A DNA stretch of 64,000 nucleotides from Parathalassolituus penaei (GTDB taxonomy: Bacteria; Pseudomonadota; Gammaproteobacteria; Pseudomonadales; Oceanobacteraceae), in assembly GCF_026626885.1 (NCBI RefSeq), contig NZ_JAPNOA010000039.1, forward strand, positions 62,001-126,000, written 5' to 3'. The notes beneath the pieces are model-generated. The model searched no databases. It was given only the letters and a program-made list of their open reading frames with translations, and was not told the DNA's origin. Of this stretch, positions 25,228-33,898 are shown piece by piece; the stretch's first letter is position 1, and every line of letters begins with the position of its first letter. A program made the position numbers and the translations under genes.

Positions 25228-25735
25228 CAGTCCTGCGTTTTATTCCTTCTCGCTGCGATAACCTCATCCCCAGATAGCCGAAATAGATAGCCGAAGTTGC
25301 CCAGCTCAGCTGGCTGCTCAATGCCCATCTGGGCGAGCCGGTGTTCACCGCAACGGCCGACCCGGCCGGGGCATGGATGCCCCGCAAGGCCCGTTGGCAC
25401 AGGGATGTGCCATCGGGCCGGGGTCGAACTGCCGTTGTCGGTGAAAACCGGAGACACGAGCCCAGTCGGGCAAAAGCAGGGGGAGGCCCGCCCGGCCGGG
25501 GGACAAGGTCCCCCAAGAGGGCATACAGCGGTGCCAATTAACAAGCCGCGTAGATAGTACAGCCAGTGACTTGGGGCACATTCAGCATTCGATGATCAGG
25601 CTACTGAAACAGTCTGTTTAGCCCCCTTCCAACCACCCTCTCTGGAACAGATTGACCTTGCACGGCATCAGACCCTCAACGTCATAATGACGCCCTTGCC
25701 TATTTCGGCCCGGTTTCTGACAGAGGGTAAACAAG
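25228..25735. other. Gene-free region upstream of the sigma-54 activator
   Basis: This 500 bp stretch has reading frames on both strands, but all are low-complexity Pro/Arg/Gly translations of GC-rich hairpin DNA and none looks like a protein. It holds the hairpin array at 25360-25540. A more normal 190 bp follows before 25736 that must carry the promoter of the activator gene. No specific promoter could be assigned. Confidence 0.5.
25360..25540. repeat. Array of three small-loop hairpins, REP-like element
   Basis: Within 150 bp lie GGGGCATGGATGCCCC (25368-25383), GGCACAGGGATGTGCC (25396-25411) and GGGGGACAAGGTCCCCC (25498-25514). Each has a 6-7 bp perfect stem with a 3-4 base loop, embedded in very GC-rich sequence. 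No convincing gene covers them. Similar ATGGATG and ACAAGGT loop elements occur, from memory, as dispersed intergenic repeats in other marine gammaproteobacteria. Confidence 0.6.
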
Positions 25736-27694
25736 ATGTGGTCAGCGCTGGTTGAGTCACGTAATGCCGCTACCGCCAGTTATCAGCAGCGTTTACGACA
25801 GGCGCGCGAGCAGTTTGCCGAGGGTGGCGCATTACCCTCGGGGCTGTTGCCAGACAACGTGCTGCGTTCGTGGCAACGCAGTCGTCACAGTGGTTTACGC
25901 CCGTGGCAAAGCCGTCTGGCCAGCCAGCGCGGTTTGTATCCCCTCGCCGAGGCCGAACAGCAGCTGGCCAGTATTACTCGCCCACATCTGGAACGCCTGT
26001 GGCCGCTGTTGGGTGGTGTCGGCTGGAGCCTGTTTTGTGTTAACCGTCACGGCATCATTCTGTGTTCGCGCAGCTCTGGCCCCCATGATCCTCTCAGCGC
26101 CCTGCAGCCGGGTCTGCGTATTCAGGAACAGGACATCGGCACCACCGCGCCCATGTGTACCCTCGCCGACCAACAACCGCTGGTATTAACCGGCAGCCAG
26201 CATTATCTGTCTGAATTCGATGATTTTTTCTGCACCTCGGTGCCGCTGTTTGCTCCCGATGGCGAACTGCTCGGCGTACTCGACCTGACCGGCATTGGCA
26301 AACGCCAGCCTGTGCGCACGCTGGCCTTACTTGAACAGGCAGCCTTGCAGATTCAGGCCGAGCTGTTTGCCCGCCTGAACGGCTGCCAGCTGCTGAGTGT
26401 GCATACCCACCAGCATGACCACGAAGCCACTGAACCAGTGCCCGCCTTGCTGGCGCTGGATGACCATGGACGGTTGCAGGCCGCCAACTCACCTGCCCGC
26501 CAGTTGCTGGCTCTGCCCGATGATTACCAACAGCAACGTCTGAGTGAACTGTTCGACAGCCGTGATTGCCAGCGCTTGCTGGAGTTACAACCGGCGTCTG
26601 CGCCGCTGCTGGCGCGTTTGCCGGATGGTTCGGCGTTGTATATCCGCTCGGCCCGTACCAGCAAGCCTGGAGAAGCACGGATTGCTGCACGATCAGCGGC
26701 TTTATCCGCTGCGCAGGCTTTGTCAGAAAAACCTCTGGCCGTGGAACGCCAAAACCCTCATCCATTGGGCAACGACCCACACCTGAACCAGCAGTTTGAG
26801 CTGGGCTGTCGGGCGTTTGCCGCCGGTGTGCCGATTCTGCTGCAGGGTGAAACCGGCACCGGCAAGGAAGTGTTTGCCCGTGCCCTGCACCAGCACTGGA
26901 ATGCTCACGCACCGTTTGTGGCCATTAACTGCGCCGCCATTCCGGAGAGCCTGCTGGAAGCGGAACTGTTCGGGTATGCCGATGGCGCCTTCACCGGAGG
27001 CCGTAAAGGGGGAGCAGCAGGACGCCTGGAAGCAGCCCATGGTGGCACCTTGCTGCTGGATGAAATCGGCGACATGCCACTGGCCTTCCAGACCCGGCTG
27101 TTACGGGTACTGCAGGAACGTTCTATTCGCCGCCTGGGCTCGGATATCAGTCGCCCGCTGGATATCCGTCTGGTCAGCGCCAGCCTGCGACCACTGGCAC
27201 AAGCGGTAAACCAGCAGCAGTTCCGGGAAGACCTGTATTACCGCCTTAATGGTTTCACCATCACCTTGCCAGCCTTGCGCCAGCGTCAGGACTTCGATGA
27301 GCTGTTGTTACGCCTGATGGCTGACTCCGGCTGTGAGCTGACGGCGGACGCGCGCCAGCGACTGCTTCAACAAGACTGGCCCGGCAATATCCGCCAGCTG
27401 GAACAGACCCTGAAGCTGGCCACGGCATTGGCCGGGGCTGGCAATCCTGTCGAGCTGGTGCATTTGCCGCAGCTGCAAAACATTGCGCCTCTGTCCCCGG
27501 CGGCTGAATCGAATCTGACAGGTGTTCAGGACAACCGCCAGCAAACACCTTGCGAACCCACGCTCGAACAGGCGACCCGCCAGCTGATTGAAGCCACGCT
27601 GGCGGCGAATCAGGGCAATATCAGCCGCACTGCGCGCCAGCTCGGTTGTTCGCGTACGACTCTTTATAAAAAACTCGGACTTGCAAGCGCCTGA
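25736..27694 (+). CDS. AcoR-type sigma-54-dependent transcriptional activator
   Basis: A 652-residue enhancer-binding protein. An N-terminal GAF-like sensor (residues about 85-210: WSLFCVNRHGIILCSR, IGTTAPMCTLADQQPLVLTG, CTSVPLFAPDGELLGVLDLTG) is followed by a weak PAS-like segment (235-310). The AAA+ domain has Walker A GETGTGKE (371-378), Walker B LLLDEIGD (439-446) and FREDLYYRLNGFTI. The C-terminal Fis-type HTH is GNISRTARQLGCSRTTLYKKLG. The sigma-54 contact loop reads GAFTGG (417-422) instead of GAFTGA. It is downstream of the operon with the RpoN promoter, so it is the likely activator, sensing an aromatic alcohol or aldehyde. Confidence 0.9.
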   Translation: MWSALVESRNAATASYQQRLRQAREQFAEGGALPSGLLPDNVLRSWQRSRHSGLRPWQSRLASQRGLYPLAEAEQQLASITRPHLERLWPLLGGVGWSLFCVNRHGIILCSRSSGPHDPLSALQPGLRIQEQDIGTTAPMCTLADQQPLVLTGSQHYLSEFDDFFCTSVPLFAPDGELLGVLDLTGIGKRQPVRTLALLEQAALQIQAELFARLNGCQLLSVHTHQHDHEATEPVPALLALDDHGRLQAANSPARQLLALPDDYQQQRLSELFDSRDCQRLLELQPASAPLLARLPDGSALYIRSARTSKPGEARIAARSAALSAAQALSEKPLAVERQNPHPLGNDPHLNQQFELGCRAFAAGVPILLQGETGTGKEVFARALHQHWNAHAPFVAINCAAIPESLLEAELFGYADGAFTGGRKGGAAGRLEAAHGGTLLLDEIGDMPLAFQTRLLRVLQERSIRRLGSDISRPLDIRLVSASLRPLAQAVNQQQFREDLYYRLNGFTITLPALRQRQDFDELLLRLMADSGCELTADARQRLLQQDWPGNIRQLEQTLKLATALAGAGNPVELVHLPQLQNIAPLSPAAESNLTGVQDNRQQTPCEPTLEQATRQLIEATLAANQGNISRTARQLGCSRTTLYKKLGLASA

Positions 27695-27870
27695 CCAGGC
27701 CACGCGGTGGGCGCAGGCCTACACTGGAAACGTGGTAATCGCAGCGGTAGCCTGAACAGTCCGTTGTGATAACCCCCGTCCGATATACCGGGCAACCTGG
27801 TTAACATATTCAGAATCATGAACTGAATGTATTCCACAAAGCCCGGCCGTTACCCTGTAGAGGACCTGAT

Positions 27871-28560
27871 ATGCACACTCCCAATATTCTGATTGCCGGT
27901 GCCTCGCGAGGCATCGGGCTGGGTCTGGTCGAGACCTGGTTAATAAAAGGCGCGAGGGTACGCGCTCTGATTCGTTCACCCAATGCCACCCTGCTACAGC
28001 TGCACGATCGTTTCCACACCCAGCTGAGCCTGATTGAAGCGGATATGACCGCCGATGACTGTATCCACAAGGTGTTGGCCGATCTTGGTGATGAACAGCT
28101 GGATATGCTGGTGTTAAACGCCGGTCAGTATGGCCCGGCGGCGCAGGATGTTCTGACCACCAGTAGCACCGAAGTCGCCGACCTGTTTATGACCAACGCC
28201 ATTGCGCCTATGCGGCTGGCGCGAGCACTGCAAGACCGGGTACTGTCCTCCGGGGTGATTGCGTTTATGAGTTCACAGATGGCCAGTGTCGAGCTGGCGC
28301 TGGCGCGTGATATGCCGCTGTACGGGGCCAGCAAGGCCGCATTAAACAGCCTGATTCGCAGCTGGAGTCACTCCGCTGATGCGCCCAAAGCCAGTCTGCT
28401 GGCGTTACATCCGGGCTGGGTCAAAACCGATATGGGTGGGGAGCAGGCGCCAGTGGAAATCGCCGACAGTGTGAATGGCCTGATTCAGGTAATGGAAAAA
28501 CAGGCCGGTCGCGGCGGCTGTTATTTCCGCAGTTACGACCAGCAGGTGCTGGCCTGGTAG
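27871..28560 (+). CDS. Short-chain dehydrogenase/reductase (CsgA-like SDR)
   Basis: A 229-residue SDR. The cofactor motif is GASRGIG (residues 10-16), followed by NAG (about 84-86), the catalytic Ser in FMSSQMASVE and Tyr-Lys in YGASKAAL. The HPGWVKTDMGG segment is typical of the CsgA/C-signal-like subgroup, which is shorter than classical SDRs. An Arg-containing cofactor loop (ALIRSPNA) suggests NADP preference. It stands alone, with a GAGG ribosome site, between the sigma-54 activator and a 12 bp tandem repeat. Substrate unknown. Confidence 0.88.
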   Translation: MHTPNILIAGASRGIGLGLVETWLIKGARVRALIRSPNATLLQLHDRFHTQLSLIEADMTADDCIHKVLADLGDEQLDMLVLNAGQYGPAAQDVLTTSSTEVADLFMTNAIAPMRLARALQDRVLSSGVIAFMSSQMASVELALARDMPLYGASKAALNSLIRSWSHSADAPKASLLALHPGWVKTDMGGEQAPVEIADSVNGLIQVMEKQAGRGGCYFRSYDQQVLAW

Positions 28561-28577
28561 GCTCGCCTGGTCAGCTG

Positions 28578-28632
28578 GTTACATACATCGTTACATACAT
28601 CGTTACATACATCGTTACATACATCGTTACAT
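28578..28632. repeat. 12 bp tandem repeat, 4.6 units
   Basis: The unit GTTACATACATC is repeated exactly four times from 28578 and continues with GTTACAT to 28632. It lies in the gap between the SDR stop and the stop of the convergent AraC gene. Perfect identity of the units implies recent slippage. Confidence 0.95.
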
Positions 28633-28635
28633 GCC

Positions 28636-29433
28636 TCAGACAGTGCCACGCCGGTATTCATCCGGCGTGACGCCCATACGACTGCGGAACATCACAATAA
28701 AGGCCGAAGCGCTGCTGTAACCCAGCTCCAGCGCAATCGACTCCACCTTGTCGCCCCTGTCCAGCCGCTCCAGCGCCCGTAATACCCGCAAACGCTGTTT
28801 CCATTCCACCAGCGTCATGCCCAGTTTTTGCTGGCAATGACGGGTCAGGGTGCGCTCGTTGCAATGCAGTTGCGCCGCCCATTCTGCCAGCGAACGATTG
28901 TCGTCCGGGTGTTGCTGCAAGTGCTGCAACAGCGGTTGTAACAACGGATCATCACTGCCGGGTAAATAACTACCCGCCACCGGCAAATGCCCGAGCTGAT
29001 CCACCAGCACCTGCAAAAAGCGTTTTTCTTCCGGGCTGTAGGGCGCTTTGGGCGGTGTAATGCGCAGGTGTTCCAGCATCGAACGCAGCAGCGGCGTTAA
29101 CAACAGCAGCGCCCCTTTGGACGGCAACCCCGGTACGACCTGCGGATGGATATACACCGAACTGTGGCTGGCCTGATGGCGGCCGAGGCCGGTGTGATCG
29201 GTATTGGGCGGAATCCATACCGCGTAGCCCACCGGAGCCAGAAAATCATGACCGGCAATCCGCACCTGCATCGAGCCGTTGTAGGCCTGCACCAGCTCGC
29301 CCCAGTCATGGCGATGGCTGGAGTAGAAGGAATCAACACCGGGGCTGGCGACCCGGAAATAGATCGACTCCGGTAATTCACGCCCGGTTGAGGCGAACGT
29401 CTGAGTGGCGGAGGCTTTGCGGCTTTCTGGCAT
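28636..29433 (-). CDS. AraC-family regulator with cupin sensor domain
   Basis: A 265-residue AraC-family protein. An N-terminal cupin (residues 20-110: SFYSSHRHDWGELVQAYNGSMQVRIAG and VWIPPNTDHTG) probably senses a small ligand. The C-terminal double HTH (165-262) reads SLAEWAAQLHCNERTLTRHCQQKLGMTLVEWKQRLR, then VESIALELGYSSASAFIVMFRSRMGVTPDEYRR. The ATG at 29433 was taken; a GTG three codons upstream is possible. It is divergent from the DMT-family exporter at 29572, so local control of that transporter is the simplest idea. Confidence 0.9.
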   Translation of the reverse strand: MPESRKASATQTFASTGRELPESIYFRVASPGVDSFYSSHRHDWGELVQAYNGSMQVRIAGHDFLAPVGYAVWIPPNTDHTGLGRHQASHSSVYIHPQVVPGLPSKGALLLLTPLLRSMLEHLRITPPKAPYSPEEKRFLQVLVDQLGHLPVAGSYLPGSDDPLLQPLLQHLQQHPDDNRSLAEWAAQLHCNERTLTRHCQQKLGMTLVEWKQRLRVLRALERLDRGDKVESIALELGYSSASAFIVMFRSRMGVTPDEYRRGTV

Positions 29434-29571
29434 TTTCGACACCGTTTTCAGCTGTCAGTCGCGCAAGATAAGTTGTCGGTTTCTCAATATATCCTGCAGA
29501 TCAGACAAATCCATAATTCTCTGCCATGCCACACAACCATGTGTGCGCTGCGTTTTCGTGGAGCAAGAGTT

Positions 29572-30522
29572 ATGTCCCTGCGTCGCCCCCTCGACAAGAC
29601 CGCCATCGGCCTGATGGTACTGGTCTGTTTTATTTTCAGCAGTCAGCAACTGGCCATGAAAGGTGCCGCCGCTGATCTGCTACCGGCGTTGCAGGTAGGT
29701 ATCCGCTCGTTGATTGCCATGACCCTGTTCGGGACGTTTGTCTGGCTCAGCGGCCAGTATCGCCAGTTCCGGCCGGGGTTGTGGCTGCCCGGTTGTATGG
29801 CCGGGGTGCTGTTCTGTCTGGAATACATCGCCCTTGGTGAAGGCCTGAATTACACCAGTACCGGCCATGCCGTGGTGTTTATGTACACCTCGCCGATTTT
29901 TGCCGCCCTCGGCCTGCATTTTCTGGTGCCATCCGAACGCCTGTCAGGCTGGCAATGGGTCGGTGCAGGTCTGGCGTTTGCTGGCATCCTGTTGGCCTTT
30001 GTCGATAAAGGCAGCAGCGGCCACAACAGTATTTATGGCGACATGTTGTGCCTGGGTGCTGGCATTGCCTGGGGCGCGACCACCGTGCTGATTCGCAGCA
30101 GCGGCCTGGCCAATGCTCCGGCGTTACAAACCCTGCTGTTCCAGCTTGGGGTAACGGTGGTGCTGATGGGTATTGTGATGTCTCCGGCGCTGGAATGGCC
30201 CATCAACCTCAGCACAACCCTGCTGCTGAGTCTGGGTTGGCAAACTCTGGTGATCACCATGCTGGGGATGACGCTGTGGTTCTGGCTGATTCGTAATTAC
30301 CCGGCATCACGCATTGGCGTGTTGTCGTTCCTGACCCCGGTATTCGGGGTGATTCTGGGCGCGGTCTGGCTGAATGAAGAAGTGGAGCCGGGTTTTATCG
30401 CCGGATCGTTACTGGTATTGGCGGGAATTCTGCTGGTCAGTGGCCATGAATGGTTACAACAACGGCGGCGGGCGGCCCAACCAACACCGACGAATCTCGC
30501 AGGAGAATCAGCGGCGGGCTGA
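29572..30522 (+). CDS. EamA/DMT-family transporter
   Basis: A 316-residue inner-membrane protein with ten predicted transmembrane segments arranged as two EamA repeats (residues about 10-145 and 155-300). Typical segments are LLPALQVGIRSLIAMTLFGTFVW, ALGEGLNYTSTGHAVVFMYTSPIFAALGLHF and ASRIGVLSFLTPVFGVILGAVWLNEEVEPGFIAGSLLVLAGILLV. Such proteins usually export amino acids or other small metabolites. It is divergent from the AraC gene with a 138 bp shared control region. The substrate is unknown. Confidence 0.9.
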   Translation: MSLRRPLDKTAIGLMVLVCFIFSSQQLAMKGAAADLLPALQVGIRSLIAMTLFGTFVWLSGQYRQFRPGLWLPGCMAGVLFCLEYIALGEGLNYTSTGHAVVFMYTSPIFAALGLHFLVPSERLSGWQWVGAGLAFAGILLAFVDKGSSGHNSIYGDMLCLGAGIAWGATTVLIRSSGLANAPALQTLLFQLGVTVVLMGIVMSPALEWPINLSTTLLLSLGWQTLVITMLGMTLWFWLIRNYPASRIGVLSFLTPVFGVILGAVWLNEEVEPGFIAGSLLVLAGILLVSGHEWLQQRRRAAQPTPTNLAGESAAG

Positions 30523-30597
30523 GCCCCGCCACTGTTCCCGCAAGCCAGCATTACCTGAGGCAGCCCCGTGCTGCCGCAGGCAAGTGTCTGGTCTGAC

Positions 30598-32322
30598 TTA
30601 CTCTTTACACTCGAAGCTGCTGGCCAGTTCGATGTCACCAGTACCCTTGTAGGTTGCCACACTTGGGTACGGGCACAGCGGACGGCTGCGGTCTTCTGCC
30701 CAGTCTTCCGGCAGCTCGGTGTTTTCACCACCGGCGTTACCCACACCACGCGCCGTTGCCACAATGGCTTCTGGCTGTTCGCCCTGCTCAACCCAGTTCA
30801 CCAGTGAGGTCAACATGTCGAACTGGTCGGTAGCCGGACCACCCGAGCAGTGCCCCATGCCCGGAACGGCATAAAAACGGGCGAACTCATCGGTATCACC
30901 GGTGGTTTGCTCCAGCGCCTTGAACCAGGCTTCGGTATCGTTGATCGAGAAGATCTGATCCGACACGCCGTGGTACACCATGATCTTGCCACCACGGTTT
31001 TTCATGGTGGTCATGTTTTCCGGAGACGGAGGTGCCATAAAGGACATGGCCGACTCGGTGTAAATGCCCGAGGTTTGTTCGGTGCGCTCAGTCAGCTCGT
31101 CTATGTCGGAATCAAACACAAACGCCGAACCATCGAAGTTGGCGATGCTGAAATCCTGCAGATCCACCGGTGGTGCGTTGAAAATCATGGCCACCGCACC
31201 AGAGTCACGGGTCAGCGGCGCACTGTATTCCCAGCTGGCATTACCAGTGCCATCCAGACCGTGGTCATACGGGAAAGATGAATAAATAGTGGTGCCATCG
31301 GAGGTGGTTGGGCCAGCGTAAATCTGGGCGATCACATCTTTCTGAGCCTGGGTCAGGCAGCTGCCGTCACGATCGGCTTCACAGGTTGGAACATCGGTTT
31401 GCAGGCTGAAGGCGGTCTGACAGCTGCGGTAATCCTGCACCATACCGTCTTCGGCACCATCCAGAGCATCACATTTCTCAACGATGGCAGCAGTAACCAT
31501 GGCGCGTTCAGTCTGGGTGAAAGCAGTGCTCAGATCACTGGTGCTGGTGCCCGGTACAGTGGCGTACAGCTTGGCACCGGCAATGTTGGCAACCGCGGCT
31601 TTCGGCAGACGGTAACCCGGCGCCCCTACCAGGAAACCATCGTACTGATCAGCATAACGGGTCGCCGCCACCATGGTGTGACGACCACCGTTGGAGCAAC
31701 CACCAAAGTAGCTGCGATCCGGCGCCTTGCCATACACCTGTTCGATGATCGACTTGGCCATCGGTGTCAGTTTGGCAACGGCCTGATAACCGTAGTCCAG
31801 ACGGGCTTGAGGATCATAACCAAAGGTCGGCAGGCCAGGGCTGTGGCCAGCGTCAGAACTGATAACGGCGAAGCCCATCAGCAGCGCACCGTTCAGCGGG
31901 CCGCCACCCAACGCACCTTGTGCGGTGACGAGGCTGCCATCCAGACCACCGTTGGCCTGATAGTAATAACGGCCATTCCAGTCCTTCGGCAGACGCATTT
32001 CGAAACCAACGGCGTAACTTTTGCCATCCACGTCGCTGACGCGGCTGTACATGCTGCCGACCACGCGGCAGTGTTCCGCCACCGGGTTACCACCAACGGT
32101 CAGGGTGCCAGCCGCGACGGTTTCTACCGAGGTGATGGTGGTGTTATCAAAACTCAGTGAGCCAGCCAGCGACTCACAGGTTCCGGTATAGGCAACACCG
32201 GACGCCGCCGACAGTTGTGGAATTTCAACCTTGGAGGATTTGTCGTCATCAGAACCACAGGCAGTCAACAGGGATGCTGCAACGGCCAATGACAGCAGGG
32301 TGGGTTTGCGCATTTGAAACAT
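30598..32322 (-). CDS. Tannase/feruloyl esterase-family lipoprotein
   Basis: A 574-residue secreted serine esterase. The start at 32322 has a strong GAGGAG ribosome site 8 bp upstream. The lipobox LLTAC makes Cys22 the lipidation site. The family hallmark is a disulfide bringing the catalytic Ser and His together: Cys209-Ser210 in GGCSNGGRH, Cys492 beside His491 in GMGHCSGG, with Asp in YHGVSDQIFSIND. Family members cleave gallate, ferulate or other aromatic esters. An outer-membrane-anchored esterase fits the nearby aromatic uptake and oxidation genes, but the real substrate is unknown. Confidence 0.9.
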   Translation of the reverse strand: MFQMRKPTLLSLAVAASLLTACGSDDDKSSKVEIPQLSAASGVAYTGTCESLAGSLSFDNTTITSVETVAAGTLTVGGNPVAEHCRVVGSMYSRVSDVDGKSYAVGFEMRLPKDWNGRYYYQANGGLDGSLVTAQGALGGGPLNGALLMGFAVISSDAGHSPGLPTFGYDPQARLDYGYQAVAKLTPMAKSIIEQVYGKAPDRSYFGGCSNGGRHTMVAATRYADQYDGFLVGAPGYRLPKAAVANIAGAKLYATVPGTSTSDLSTAFTQTERAMVTAAIVEKCDALDGAEDGMVQDYRSCQTAFSLQTDVPTCEADRDGSCLTQAQKDVIAQIYAGPTTSDGTTIYSSFPYDHGLDGTGNASWEYSAPLTRDSGAVAMIFNAPPVDLQDFSIANFDGSAFVFDSDIDELTERTEQTSGIYTESAMSFMAPPSPENMTTMKNRGGKIMVYHGVSDQIFSINDTEAWFKALEQTTGDTDEFARFYAVPGMGHCSGGPATDQFDMLTSLVNWVEQGEQPEAIVATARGVGNAGGENTELPEDWAEDRSRPLCPYPSVATYKGTGDIELASSFECKE

Positions 32323-32685
32323 GGGGTTTGCTCCTCGCATACTCACTCGGTTGGTGAGCACGCTTATTGTTGTTATTTGCAACAGTGAAGTTACAACACA
32401 ATCAAGAGAGCTAATTAATAACTTTTACAACAAATTCCATTAAAAAACTGACATACAGTCGTTCAGTGTATCAATTTGTGCCAGCCAAAATCCGGTATCC
32501 AGTGGCTGGAAGCAGCGGGCTGGGTAAATTCAGGACATTTTTGCCAACGACTGTTCAACAGAGGTTATGAACGGTCAGGACTGCGGCAAACAGGCGTGTG
32601 AGTATCGGCATCGGGAAATAGCACCCCGGCTGACATCCGGACAGAACATCCGGGAAAAACATCGGCCGCTGTTGAGCGCCCCAAA
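32323..32685. other. Intergenic region between the esterase and cytochrome b genes
   Basis: About 360 bp without a convincing gene. The part nearest the esterase (32380-32480) is AT-rich and would carry its leftward promoter. The remainder is unstructured apart from the terminator at its right end. Open frames here are antisense or low-quality. Confidence 0.5.
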
Positions 32686-32715
32686 ACAACAGGCCGGCAA
32701 AAGCCGACCTGTTGT
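32686..32715 (-). terminator. Terminator of the PepSY-cytochrome b operon
   Basis: ACAACAGG-C-CGGC (32686-32698) pairs with GCCG-A-CCTGTTGT (32703-32715) around an AAAA loop, with a single C-A mismatch. On the minus strand it is followed by GTTTTGG. It lies 29 bp after the cytochrome stop. Confidence 0.75.
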
Positions 32716-32743
32716 GAGAGTACGATTGGTACAACCCAAGTGT

Positions 32744-33268
32744 TTACGGCGCGGAGTCCGATGCCCGCTTGCGGGCGATCAGCATATCGCGCACCAGTGG
32801 CACCCGGTAACGCAGCTGGATCAGCAGCACCGCCAGCACGTGGATCACCACAGCGGCCATTACCGTATTGGCCGACCAGGCGTGCAGATTCTGCACCCAG
32901 TCTTCGCCCCAGAAGGCATCCAGTTCCTGCATCCAGCCACTGACCGAAGTCAGTACCAGACCGAACAACAGGAACAGCACCATCAGACCCGCCAGTGGGC
33001 TGTGATGGCTGTTATTGCGGTGCGCCTGCTGATACTCGGCAAAGCGCTGGAGGTTATCGCGCAGAGCAGCCTTGTGTGGCCAGAAGTCGGCAAAACGGGC
33101 GTTTTGAGGGCCAATAAACCCCCAGACGATACGCGCCAGCAACAGCGCCGCCAGTACGTAACCCACCCATTCGTGGGCATCATCACCGGCTTCCAGTACC
33201 CAGAAATTGGCCAGAAACAGCAGTGCCGTGCTCCAGTGGAACAGGCGGATAAAACGATCCCAGATCAT
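32744..33268 (-). CDS. Cytochrome b561-type membrane protein (di-heme)
   Basis: A 174-residue inner-membrane cytochrome b with four transmembrane segments. Candidate heme ligands are the histidines of LFHWSTALLF (first helix), DDAHEWVGYVLAALL (second), NLHAWSANTVMAAV (third) and VVIHVLAVLL (fourth). The arrangement matches the prokaryotic cytochrome b561 / Ni-Fe hydrogenase b-subunit superfamily. It follows the PepSY protein by 20 bp in the same operon, a common pairing in which the cytochrome moves electrons between quinone and a periplasmic partner. A Fur-box match upstream suggests an iron-reductase role. Confidence 0.87.
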   Translation of the reverse strand: MIWDRFIRLFHWSTALLFLANFWVLEAGDDAHEWVGYVLAALLLARIVWGFIGPQNARFADFWPHKAALRDNLQRFAEYQQAHRNNSHHSPLAGLMVLFLLFGLVLTSVSGWMQELDAFWGEDWVQNLHAWSANTVMAAVVIHVLAVLLIQLRYRVPLVRDMLIARKRASDSAP

Positions 33269-33288
33269 CGCTGCTTACCCGCGATCAA

Positions 33289-33576
33289 TCAGTCTTCGAT
33301 CTCTTTTTTGACGATAGCGCCAGTCTTGGTGTCGAAGTACACCTCGATCTGCACGTATTTGCTCTTGTCGTCGTTCAGACCCCAGCCGTAAATTTCGTAG
33401 CAGTTGCCAGAGTTCTGGAATTTCTTGATGGCAAAACCGTATTCGTTAACGATCTTTTTCTGCATTTCCAGCGGGTGCAGACGCTCGGCTTCCGGGTGCT
33501 CTTCACACTTGGCGGAGGCCAGTGCCTGGGTAGAAGCCAATGCGGTCAGCAGAACCAGCAGGGATTGTTTGATCAT
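33289..33576 (-). CDS. PepSY-like periplasmic protein
   Basis: A 95-residue exported protein: signal peptide in residues 1-20 (SLLVLLTALASTQALA), then a PepSY-like domain (about 30-93) with the typical YGFAIKKFQNSGNCYEIYGWGLNDDKSKYVQIEVYFDTKTGAIVKKE. Two Cys residues (near 24 and 59) may form a disulfide. It is the first gene of a two-gene operon with cytochrome b, behind AAGGAGAA. The family usually modulates or accompanies membrane redox or protease partners. Confidence 0.85.
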   Translation of the reverse strand: MIKQSLLVLLTALASTQALASAKCEEHPEAERLHPLEMQKKIVNEYGFAIKKFQNSGNCYEIYGWGLNDDKSKYVQIEVYFDTKTGAIVKKEIED

Positions 33577-33647
33577 GACGTTCTCCTTGAGTCCAGACGG
33601 GCAGTGGTCTGCCCTGATGAAATTCTGGCCCGACGATACCAGCTAAC

Positions 33648-33666
33648 GATAATTACTAGCAATATC
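33648..33666 (-). promoter_or_regulatory. Fur box upstream of the PepSY-cytochrome b operon
   Basis: On the minus strand GATATTGCTAGTAATTATC agrees with the 19 bp Fur consensus (GATAATGATAATCATTATC) at 15 of 19 positions. It is 72 bp upstream of the PepSY ATG, within a locally AT-rich promoter region. Iron-dependent repression is inferred. Confidence 0.65.
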
Positions 33667-33831
33667 ATTCACGACACAAAAATTCCCTGCTACCTGTTTA
33701 TACCGACTTCCCCCTGAACCATCTCTCGCAAACCATCTATCTCAATCAAGCCAACAGACGTAAACCTCCGAACACAAACCTCTGGGCACAAACCGCCCGC
33801 ATCCGGAATGCGCCCACCGCCGTAATGCGGT

Positions 33832-33837
33832 TATAAT
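33832..33837 (+). promoter_or_regulatory. Probable -10 element of the dapC-sufE operon
   Basis: A consensus TATAAT lies 62 bp upstream of the dapC ATG in otherwise GC-rich sequence. No convincing -35 is found at 17 bp (TGCGCC). The rest of 33667-33898 holds no gene and no other feature I can support. Confidence 0.45.
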
Positions 33838-33898
33838 CGCCGGCTATTCCAATTTCCCGACGGTGCCGCGCCCGCCGCCCTTACTCTTTTGGTGATGC

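Noticed and set aside
25137-25544. Overlapping 78-135-codon frames on the minus strand
   Set aside because: They translate GC-rich hairpin sequence into Pro/Arg/Ser-rich strings; three hairpins explain the openness of the frame.
28578-28632. Possible CRISPR-like array
   Set aside because: The units are 12 bp with no spacers; it is a simple tandem repeat.
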